Of a stretch of 38,043 nt of DNA, positions 9,168-16,444 are shown piece by piece (position 1 is the first letter of the stretch; every line of letters begins with the position of its first letter). Source of the stretch: CAZYQW01 sp964649825 (lineage in GTDB: Bacteria > Planctomycetota > B15-G4 > JADJEK01); assembly GCA_964649825.1 (NCBI GenBank), contig CAZYQW010000007.1, forward strand, positions 1 to 38,043, read 5' to 3'. Below the pieces are notes generated by a model that saw only the letters and a list, made by a program, of their open reading frames with translations, ran no database searches and had not been told where the DNA came from. The position numbers and the translations under genes were made by a program.

Positions 9168-11130
9168 ACCAGGCCGACACGTGGTCCGCGAGAGCGCGCG
9201 CGCGGTCGACCTCGATGAAGTTCCATTGGTGGAGCTCGAAGAGGAACAGGAGCGACACCAGCACGAGCGCCGTCAGCGCCACGCGACCGAGGTGCGTCCC
9301 GGAGCCGCGGAACCACGCGATCACCACGAACAGCAGCAGGAGCCCGGTCAGCGCGATGGCGACGAGCGGAAGCCAGAGGGCGGCGTCGAGGTACCGTGGG
9401 ACGCCGAAGCCGATCTGCTCCGCATGGCTGAGGGCGATCGCGGCCGCGCCGATGAACGCGAGGGACGTCGCGCCGAGCATCCACGCGGTGAGGCGCATGA
9501 ACGCGGGGAGGCGTCGCTCGCCGCCCGGCGAGTAGGAGTAGTGCCGTTGGAGGAGCCAACTCACCGGACCGCGCAGGAACGTGAAGAGGAACGTCGCGAC
9601 GGCCACGAGTGCGACGAGGATCACGACGTTCGGACTCTCGAGCGCCGGCACTCGCTCGAACGCGACGACGGGCACGTCGCCGATGAACAAGTGGGTGACG
9701 CGACCGCTCTCGTTCTGGCGGAAAGCGATCGTGCGCCGGCCGTTCTGTTCGTGGAACGTGAGGGGCCCGGTCTCGACGAATCGAGCGTCGTTCGTCTGGC
9801 TCGTCTGCAGCGCGCCGTCCGGCGTCGCGGTCACCTCCACGGCGCTGAGGGCGGCCAGCTTCGCGATCGTCGAGTGCGAGTAGCGGTTCGATCGGTACAT
9901 GCCGGCGTACTTCGGAGCGCGTGACGCGAACTCGGCCTTCGGCTCGTACTGGTCGCTCCCCTTCGGCGGAAAGTACCGATCGACGAACGCGGTGAAGAAT
10001 TCCTTCGTGGCGCGCGCCCCGCCCTCGCTGTTGTAGCTCACGAAGACGCCGACGCCGTGCTCGGGGAGGATCGCCAGCAGCGAGTGGAACAGGATCGTGT
10101 CGCCGCCGTGGCCGATGACGCGCTGCCCGTTCCGGCTCATCTCATAGAAGCCGTGCGCGCAGGCGTTCACGGCCGGCGCGTGTCGGAAGCGCTCGCTCTG
10201 CATCAGGAGGGCGGTCTCCTCGTCCAGGATGCGCACGCCGTCGAGCGTGCCGCCGTTCAGGTGGGCGAGCATGAACCTCGCCATGTCACGGGAGCAGGCG
10301 CTCGTCGAGCCGGCGGGAGCGAGCGGCACGTACTCGAACGCTCCCTCCACCCATTCGCCGTCGCTGCGGTGGTACCCCTTCGACAGCCGCGGCGCGAGCG
10401 AGGTCGGTACGGGCTGGCGCACCGTGGTTCCGTTCATGGCGAGCGGGGCGAGGATCCGCGTCTCGACGGACTCGCTCCAGGGCACGCCGGAGACCTCCTC
10501 GACGACGAGCGCCGCGAGCGCGGTGCCGTGGTTCGAGTACGACGCGACCTCGCCGGGCGGCCGCACCCGCGGCGGGAGCTCGGTCCGAATCAGGTCGGAC
10601 AGCGAGGCGAGGCGGCTCTCGTCGTGCGCGAACAGGCCGATGACGTGATCCTCGAACCCCGCGGTGTGGGTCATCAAGTGCGCGAGCGTGATCGGGGCGT
10701 CGAACGCGTCGGGGACCTTCATCGATCGGAGGTACGAGTTGACGTCGTCGTCGAGCGAGATCTTGCCCTCCTCGACGAGCTGCATCACCGCGGTCCAGAC
10801 GAGGAGCTTGGAGATCGAGCCGATCCGGAACAACGTCTCGTCCGTGACCGGAGTCCCCGCCGCGACGTCCGCGAGGCCGTACCCCTTCGCGAACAGGATC
10901 TCGCCCCCCCGCACGACCGTCACGGTCGCACCCGCGACGTCGAACGCCACGAGGTGACCCGCCATCAATCCGTCGACGAACGCTTCGCACTCGACGCGTT
11001 CGAGCGGGCGAGGCTCGCCGTCCGCGAGGCTCGTGGCGGCGAGCCCGCTCGACCCGAGCCACGCGGCCCACCCGGCCCAAACGACGGACGCGAGCGAGAC
11101 CGCGCCGCCGGTCGTGGGGGAGAGTTTCAT
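9142..11130 (-). CDS. Beta-lactamase-fold serine hydrolase with C-terminal membrane domain
   Basis: A 662-residue protein. After an N-terminal signal or anchor come the class C beta-lactamase/penicillin-binding motifs: S105-I-S-K108, Y198-S-N200 and H341-G-G343. Such proteins hydrolyse esters or D-amino peptides outside the cytoplasm. The last third has about four hydrophobic segments (beginning NVVILVALVAVATFLF and ending LVSLLFLFELHQWNFI), a common layout for membrane-anchored members. The ATG at 11130 has GGAG 7 bases upstream. The 3' end overlaps csm5 by 26 bases in convergent orientation. Antibiotic resistance should not be assumed; the substrate is unknown. Confidence 0.85.
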   Translation of the reverse strand: MKLSPTTGGAVSLASVVWAGWAAWLGSSGLAATSLADGEPRPLERVECEAFVDGLMAGHLVAFDVAGATVTVVRGGEILFAKGYGLADVAAGTPVTDETLFRIGSISKLLVWTAVMQLVEEGKISLDDDVNSYLRSMKVPDAFDAPITLAHLMTHTAGFEDHVIGLFAHDESRLASLSDLIRTELPPRVRPPGEVASYSNHGTALAALVVEEVSGVPWSESVETRILAPLAMNGTTVRQPVPTSLAPRLSKGYHRSDGEWVEGAFEYVPLAPAGSTSACSRDMARFMLAHLNGGTLDGVRILDEETALLMQSERFRHAPAVNACAHGFYEMSRNGQRVIGHGGDTILFHSLLAILPEHGVGVFVSYNSEGGARATKEFFTAFVDRYFPPKGSDQYEPKAEFASRAPKYAGMYRSNRYSHSTIAKLAALSAVEVTATPDGALQTSQTNDARFVETGPLTFHEQNGRRTIAFRQNESGRVTHLFIGDVPVVAFERVPALESPNVVILVALVAVATFLFTFLRGPVSWLLQRHYSYSPGGERRLPAFMRLTAWMLGATSLAFIGAAAIALSHAEQIGFGVPRYLDAALWLPLVAIALTGLLLLFVVIAWFRGSGTHLGRVALTALVLVSLLFLFELHQWNFIEVDRARALADHVSAWFSGEGRTS

Positions 11131-11181
11131 CTCGGTTGCTCCTCGATGTCGGACGGTCCCGCCGGCTCCGTCAGGGGCGGC

Positions 11182-11466
11182 TCACCTCAGCCGCGAGCGC
11201 TCTTGCTCGAGCTGGTGCAGCTTCTCGGCGTACTCGGAACGGTGCCCATGGATGAGGTAGTAGGCCAACACCACGATGACGAGCGTCGCCGCCACGACCA
11301 AGAGGACGCCGAAGAACCCGAGCTTCATCCCGGCCGGCACCGTGAGCAGCAGGAGGAAGATCACGTACGGGACCCGCCCGCGGTCGCGAGCGAGGCTCTC
11401 GATGTTCTTCTTGAGGAACGCGATCTGCTCGTCGAGCTCCGCGCGGTACTCGTCGATTTCGGTCAT
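11182..11466 (-). CDS. Small two-helix membrane protein with charged ends
   Basis: 94 residues from the ATG at 11466 (MTEIDEYRAELDEQ); an ATG at 11502 would add 12 residues. The N-terminal 25 residues are a charged helix, followed by two hydrophobic segments (VPYVIFLLLLTVPAGM and FFGVLLVVAATLVIVVLAYYL) and a charged C-terminal helix EYAEKLHQLEQERSRLR, possibly a coiled coil. I do not recognise a family. It lies between the DUF502 gene and the beta-lactamase-fold gene on the same strand with short gaps, so co-transcription is possible. Confidence 0.65.
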   Translation of the reverse strand: MTEIDEYRAELDEQIAFLKKNIESLARDRGRVPYVIFLLLLTVPAGMKLGFFGVLLVVAATLVIVVLAYYLIHGHRSEYAEKLHQLEQERSRLR

Positions 11467-11640
11467 CGTGCGCGTTCGTCCGGAGGGATGCGGAGCGGCC
11501 ATCCTCGCGAAGATCGAGAAGAGGTCAAGGGGCGGAGAGGCAAGCCGGCGGGTTCGTCAGGACGCGGACGATCGGCCGCGCCTTCGTACGCTGGCGATGC
11601 TGACGAACCGCGAATTCCCGTGCCGCCGCGCTTTCTGGCG

Positions 11641-12240
11641 TCACGCCTCGGACGTCCCGTCCCGCGACACGCCCGCCGTCACCGCGAACCGCATCCCCTG
11701 CTCGACCGTCATGTCGACCGGGATGATCGACGAGCGCGGCACCATCACCGTGTAGCCGCCGATCTGGTAGCTCATCGGCAAGTAGATCGCGATCATGTCA
11801 TCGTCCGGCAGGTGCTGCGCGAGCCGGCCCAGCTCGTCGCGCGTCACGAAACCGAGCAGGTGCGCCGGTGGATCACCGAACTTCACCAGCACGACCTGGT
11901 TCAGCCCGTCCTTCTTGTCGCCGCCGAAGAAGCTCATCAGGTCCTTCACCGACCCATAGAGCGTCTTCACCAGCGGGATCTTCTGCAGCGTCTGCTCCCC
12001 GAGCTGGACGAGCCGCTGCGTGACCCACACGTTCATCAGCACACCGACGCCGAGGATCACCACCACGCCCGCGACCAACCCCATGCCGGGCATGTACGCT
12101 CCGTCCGGCAGGACGCGCCTGATGAGCGGCCCAAGTGCCGCCTCCGCGCTGGTGGCGAGCCAGTAGAGGACATAGGCCGTGATCGCGACCGGGACGATCA
12201 CCGCGAGCCCCTTGAAGAACGTCTTCGCCATGGTGGTCAT
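11641..12240 (-). CDS. DUF502 family membrane protein
   Basis: 199 residues, the usual size for DUF502. The ATG at 12240 has GAGG 5 bases upstream; the open frame continues upstream but has no coding character. There are two membrane segments: FFKGLAVIVPVAITAYVLYWL near the N-terminus and MGLVAGVVVILGVGVLMNVW about 40 residues later. The soluble part contains IPLVKTLYGSVKDLMSFF and a segment ending YTVMVPRSSIIPVDMTVEQGMRFAVTAG, which are typical of the family. The function of DUF502 proteins is not settled. It is probably the first gene of a three-gene minus-strand group. Confidence 0.88.
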   Translation of the reverse strand: MTTMAKTFFKGLAVIVPVAITAYVLYWLATSAEAALGPLIRRVLPDGAYMPGMGLVAGVVVILGVGVLMNVWVTQRLVQLGEQTLQKIPLVKTLYGSVKDLMSFFGGDKKDGLNQVVLVKFGDPPAHLLGFVTRDELGRLAQHLPDDDMIAIYLPMSYQIGGYTVMVPRSSIIPVDMTVEQGMRFAVTAGVSRDGTSEA

Positions 12241-12876
12241 GCGGTCCTCGTTTGTTTTCGGTCCCCCGCGGCGAGACGCGCCAGATCGAGTTCGGGTCGC
12301 GCCCAGGTGGCCAGGATACCGAAGCCGAGTCGATGCGAAGCACGAGCGGAAACGTCGCGACCCCCCGTTGCTCCGCGAAAAGCTCTGCGGCGTCTCGCCG
12401 ACCGCGCTTTGCCCCTGCGTGACAAACCTCTGCCGTCCTCGTGGCGGACCGGACTCGCGTCCCGCGAGGAGAAGCGGCGACCGGCGGCGAGACGTCGCGC
12501 CCGCGTCGAGCATCGACGCGGGCGCACGGGTCCGGTTCATCGACGCGGCGCGCTCCAAGCTCCGTGGCGTCGCGGCTCACGCGATCGCTCGTCGTCGACA
12601 CGTCCTGGGCCTCCGCCAGGACGCGGTAGACATGGTCGGCCTCGTCGTGCGCGGACAGGTCGAGGAAGTCCACGTAGCTCGTCGTGCTCCCGACTCGATT
12701 GGAGGCGAGGGAGGTGAACCGATGACGACGCGGTCTGGAAGGTCGCGGTCAGACCCAGCACCGGCGCTGGGCACGAGAGGCCCGGATCCAAGCTGAGGGC
12801 GGCGATGTCGCCGACCGACCCGTTCGCGACGAGCAGCTCGTCGATCACCGATGTCGCCGTGCAGCCCTTGGCTGTG
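12241..12876. other. 636-base stretch without a convincing gene
   Basis: Between the DUF502 start and the DUF3309 stop I find no intact gene. The minus strand has fragments in different frames that look somewhat protein-like, for example GSVGDIAALSLDPGLSCPAP near 12800 and SYVDFLDLSAHDEADHVYRV near 12650. They could be remnants of a frameshifted secreted protein. In DNA this GC-rich, open frames arise easily by chance, so I do not call a pseudogene. The promoter of the DUF502 gene must lie at the left side of this stretch. Confidence 0.4.
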
Positions 12877-13032
12877 TTACAGGCGCCCGGTCAGCACCAG
12901 GATCACGAGGACGACGAGCAGGACGGTGAGCAAGCCGCTCGGCGCGTACCCCCATGATCGGCTGTGCGGCCAACGCGGGAGGGCACCGACGAGAAGAAGA
13001 ACGAGCACGATGATGAGGATGGTCGAAAGCAC
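12877..13032 (-). CDS. DUF3309-type 51-residue membrane protein
   Basis: A short gene starting with GTG at 13032, with AAAGGAG 5 bases upstream, and ending in TAA at 12879-12877. The product begins MLSTILIIVLVLLLVGALP, continues RWPHSRSWGYAPSG and ends in a second hydrophobic stretch and TGRL. The WPHSRSWGYxPSG centre between two hydrophobic segments is the hallmark of DUF3309, a family of about 50-residue proteins of unknown function. An upstream in-frame ATG exists, but the ribosome site lies after it, which supports the GTG. Confidence 0.9.
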   Translation of the reverse strand: MLSTILIIVLVLLLVGALPRWPHSRSWGYAPSGLLTVLLVVLVILVLTGRL

Positions 13033-13771
13033 GGGGTCTCCTTTCATTGCCATTCGAGCTGGAGGCGCGGAAACGAGCGCCGGGTCCGTCCCGAATCGAG
13101 AAAGAGGAAACGCATGCGTCGTGCCGACTCCTGTCCTACGCGCCAGGTTGTCGCCCGTGGGGCCGAGTGCCCCACGGCAAGGTGCTCGAACGGGCCGGAC
13201 GTTGACGTGGACCGCGGCTCGGGAAGGGTGTCGGCGCCGTTTCTACAAAGTCACGTTCCGGGCCAGCCGACCGTACGTAGTCGCGCCAGAACGCGAATCG
13301 CATCGCAGCGTCGAGAGTCTCTCCGGATCGGAACGCGTCCAGCTCGCCCGACGGCATCGGTGGAAACGGGCAGACGGGCGCGGTGTCTCAGTGCGGTACG
13401 TAGACCCCACTCGAGGTGGGTCGAATTTCCCACGTCGCACCCGCGGCACGGACGTTGCAGCGATCCCTTGCGAGGGACCGAGAAGTTCCGAGTCTCGGTT
13501 CGACCGCCCGCGGCATCGTCACCTCTCCTCCTCGGCGAGCCGCGAGCGGTCCTTTTCGTCTCCGTGGCGGTCCGCCGGGCCGCAGCCGGACATCTGCCGC
13601 CGTGGGCCGGGACGACACCGTGCCCGCGACCGCGCTCCGCGTCACCGTCGGTCCGGGATCGGTCGGCGACCCGCGTCTTCGTGCGGACACCGTCACGAGG
13701 ATGAGGGGCGTCCGCGTCGCCGCGGGCGCCCCTCGATCGCTCGTCCACCCATCTCGGCGGAGGACGCGCGG
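13033..13771. other. 739-base intergenic region
   Basis: This lies upstream of the DUF3309 gene and downstream of the beta-helix gene. Several open frames exist on both strands, but none shows a ribosome site, a family motif or balanced composition; they are rich in Arg, Gly, Pro and Ser, as expected for untranslated high-GC DNA. A small palindrome around CCCACTCGAGGTGGG near 13408 is the only local structure I noticed. The DUF3309 promoter should be here, but I cannot place it. Confidence 0.5.
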
Positions 13772-16261
13772 CTACTCGATCACGAAGTACTCCACGTTCG
13801 ACAGGTTGCCGCCACCGGCCGTCGAGCCCTGGAACACGATCTGCTGCACGGCGATCGGCTGGGGCGTCGGCAGGAAGCCGGGGACGACGAAGCTCGGGTT
13901 CGCGGGCGGGCCCGGCCAGGGCACGAACACGAAGCTCGACAGCGGATCGACGAGGAGCGTCCCGTAGGGATAGAAGAGCAACGCGCCAGTATCCGTGCCG
14001 AGGAACAGGTAGCTGATCAGCCCGGGCGTTCCGGTCGACGTGAACGTGATCGTTCCGCCGAGCTGGAACGTGCCGGTCACGTCGAGGCGAACGTGGCTGA
14101 ACTCGTACGCGCCCATGTCGACGCGCGGGTCCTTGTCGAAGTCGCCGTCCAACGAGCGCGTGATGCCGCTCATGTCGAGGATGGCGCCGGTGTAGCCGAG
14201 CGGATCGCCCGTCTCGATGCAGGGCGAGCCCGCGCCGAGGCGCAGGTCACCGTTCAGCGCGTCGAGGAAGAGCGGGTCGGCGTTGATGTTCCCGTCCGTG
14301 CCCGCGAGCGTCGTGTGGCCGTTCGAGTAGCGCAGCTCGCCGTTCGCGAGGCCGACGATGTTGCCGCCGCCGTTGCCGAACGCGAGCGAGCTGAGCACGA
14401 CGCCCGTGAAGCCGCCGACGTCGCGGATGCCGGCGCCGGCGTTGTTCGCCGCGGTGCATCGCTCGAGGACGAACGTGCCGCCGTCGAGGCGGATGCCGTC
14501 GGACGAGCCGTTCCACGCGGCCCAGTCCGCGCCGTACGCGAGCGCGCTGGCGTAGAAGCCGTAGCCGCCGGCGTGCTCGATACGAACCGCGCGCGCGTCG
14601 AGCAACGGCGACGCCGAGCGGAGCCCGTACCATCCGCCCCACCCCGTGTAGCGGATGAGGACGTGGCGCAGGGAGCTCGCGACGGCGGCGGACTCGAATC
14701 GGACGCCCTGCCAGCTCGAGGGGCCCGGGACCGAAGCGCCCCCGTCGCCGTTCGTGTCGCCGCCGGCCGTGTCGTCCGCGAACGCCGTCAGCACGACCGG
14801 GTTCCCCGCCACGCCGTTCAGGTGGATCGCCCCGTCGTTCGCGACGAGCGTGGCGCCGCCGGAGAACTTGACCACCACGCCGCCCTCGAGAGTGAGCGAG
14901 GTGCCGGCGTTGACGACCGAGCTCGTCGAGAAGACCAGTGCTCCCTCCAGGCAGTTCTCGGGGGCGATGGTCACGTGGGACGAAGGGCTCGGCGCCGTCA
15001 CGTAGATGTAGTTGCCGCCGTTGCCGCTGGCCGTGTTGTTCGTGAACCCTTGGCAGTCGTCGATACGGACTTCCGTGACCGCGAAAGAGCCGTTCCCCGT
15101 GAACGAGCAGCCGGTGACGGTGAGGTCGACGGGGAAGTTGTTCGCATCGATGCCGTGGTTGCCGGCGTCGCGGAACGAGGAGTCGGTGATCGTCGCCTGG
15201 GCGCCCGCGCCTTCGACGTAGAGCCCGCCCCAGCCGCCCCAGCCGGCGTAGCGGATGATCGTATGGTCGACCGAGCTGCCCGTCGATCCGGCGGCGAGGA
15301 TCCAGCCGCGGTGCGTGGAGGGCCCGCCGTTCGACGGCCCGTCGCCGTTCGTGTCGCCGCCGAAATCGTCGTCGGCGAGCGCGGTGATGACGACGGGCTT
15401 CGTCACCGTCCCTTGGGTGACGAGGCGGCCGGCGGTGCGGAGCGCGACGCCGCCGTTGAACTTGAGGACGACTCCCGCCTGCAGCGTGAGCGTGACCCCG
15501 GCGGGGACGTCGCAGGTCGTCGAGAAGACGAGCGCGCCGTTCAAGCAGTTCGACTCGGTGAGGGTGACGTTGGCGGTGGGGTTCGGCTGCGTCACGTAGA
15601 TGTAGTTGCTGCCGTTGCCGCTGGCGACGTTGTTCGTGAAGCCCGGACAATCGTCGAGGCGGACGTCGCGGACCGCGTAGGAGCCGTTCCCGATGAACGA
15701 GCAGCCGGTGACGGTCAGGTCGATGGAGTGGTTGTTGCCATTGATGCCGTTCGTGCCACTGTTGCGGAAGACCGAGTTCGTGATGGTCGCCTGCGCGCCC
15801 GCGCCCTCGACGTAGATCGAAGACCATCCGCCCCAGCCGGTGTACCGGACGTCGCAGTAGTCGAGCGACGTACCCGTCGAGGTCGACGGCAGGAGGATCC
15901 CGAGCCAACTCGACGGCCCTGGCACGGTCGCTCCTCCATCGCCGTTCGTGTCGCCGCCGGTGTCGTCTTGGATCGACGTGAGGATGATGTTCTGGCCGGC
16001 CGTGCCGGTCGCAGCCAACGTGCCCGCGACACGGAAACTGAGGCCCCCGTTGAACTTCAGGATCGCGCCGGGCTGGATGGTCAGCGTCTGGCCCGCCGGA
16101 ACGGTGATGCTCCCGATGACCCGATGGACGCCGGCGGGGATCGGGCCGGTCGTCGAATCCGAGAGATTGCCGCTCAGGTCGAGCGCGCGGCTGGCCGGGG
16201 CCAGCCCGAGCGCCGCCCCGAAAAAGAGGAGCGAGACCCGAGGGAAGCTGGGTCGAAGCAT
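13772..16261 (-). CDS. Secreted right-handed beta-helix repeat protein
   Basis: 829 residues starting at the ATG at 16261, with AGGAGA 7 bases upstream and a signal peptide ending near SRALD. The body has three modules of about 200 residues, each beginning with a segment like TLTIQPGAILKFNGG and GGDTNGDG, then YTGWGGW, as in pectate-lyase-fold parallel beta-helices. Modules 1 and 2 are close copies and module 3 has diverged. A DPRVDMGAYEF segment, common at the end of such repeat proteins, comes before a C-terminal domain of about 100 residues (LDVTGTFQLGGTITFTSTG to the end) that resembles the C-terminal modules of two other secreted proteins here. No catalytic pectate-lyase residues can be assigned. 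It is probably an extracellular surface protein. Confidence 0.85.
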   Translation of the reverse strand: MLRPSFPRVSLLFFGAALGLAPASRALDLSGNLSDSTTGPIPAGVHRVIGSITVPAGQTLTIQPGAILKFNGGLSFRVAGTLAATGTAGQNIILTSIQDDTGGDTNGDGGATVPGPSSWLGILLPSTSTGTSLDYCDVRYTGWGGWSSIYVEGAGAQATITNSVFRNSGTNGINGNNHSIDLTVTGCSFIGNGSYAVRDVRLDDCPGFTNNVASGNGSNYIYVTQPNPTANVTLTESNCLNGALVFSTTCDVPAGVTLTLQAGVVLKFNGGVALRTAGRLVTQGTVTKPVVITALADDDFGGDTNGDGPSNGGPSTHRGWILAAGSTGSSVDHTIIRYAGWGGWGGLYVEGAGAQATITDSSFRDAGNHGIDANNFPVDLTVTGCSFTGNGSFAVTEVRIDDCQGFTNNTASGNGGNYIYVTAPSPSSHVTIAPENCLEGALVFSTSSVVNAGTSLTLEGGVVVKFSGGATLVANDGAIHLNGVAGNPVVLTAFADDTAGGDTNGDGGASVPGPSSWQGVRFESAAVASSLRHVLIRYTGWGGWYGLRSASPLLDARAVRIEHAGGYGFYASALAYGADWAAWNGSSDGIRLDGGTFVLERCTAANNAGAGIRDVGGFTGVVLSSLAFGNGGGNIVGLANGELRYSNGHTTLAGTDGNINADPLFLDALNGDLRLGAGSPCIETGDPLGYTGAILDMSGITRSLDGDFDKDPRVDMGAYEFSHVRLDVTGTFQLGGTITFTSTGTPGLISYLFLGTDTGALLFYPYGTLLVDPLSSFVFVPWPGPPANPSFVVPGFLPTPQPIAVQQIVFQGSTAGGGNLSNVEYFVIE
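14998..15256 (-). repeat. Internal repeat copy (module 2) of the beta-helix gene
   Basis: This is the second copy of a roughly 260-bp direct repeat; the matching copy is 15591-15849. Both contain GTCACGTAGATGTAGTTG, then GAACGAGCAGCCGGTGACGG. The encoded modules share YIYV, LTVTGCSF, NGSF/YAV and YVEGAGAQATIT. It reflects recent duplication of beta-helix rungs. Confidence 0.8.
15591..15849 (-). repeat. Internal repeat copy (module 1) of the beta-helix gene
   Basis: This is the partner of 14998-15256, in direct orientation and offset by 593 bases. The two are highly similar at the DNA level with mostly third-position changes. Confidence 0.8.
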
Positions 16262-16444
16262 TGGTTGATCTCCTGTCCACGCGAAGCGAGATGGGTGTTC
16301 CGACCCGCCATGCGGCGTTCGCTTCGTCGAGAGGCCAACCTTCTGCTCTTTTCGTCGAGGAGATGCCGCCGGGTCGGGGCCGTCGGCTCGCGGTCAGGTA
16401 TCCGGCATCGAGAGTTGGACCGGCGGGACCGCTGGCGCACGCTT

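Noticed and set aside
9142..11130. Beta-lactam resistance gene
   Set aside because: The SxxK/YxN/HGG set marks a broad hydrolase family, and the membrane-tailed architecture is common in non-resistance members; resistance cannot be claimed.
12537..12848. 103-residue minus-strand gene
   Set aside because: Its first 45 residues look protein-like, but then it becomes Arg/Pro-rich and no family or ribosome site is evident; at best a decayed remnant.
13136..13748. Minus-strand open frames of 73 to 165 residues in the 13 kb gap
   Set aside because: Composition is typical of random high-GC frames, and there are no motifs or ribosome sites.
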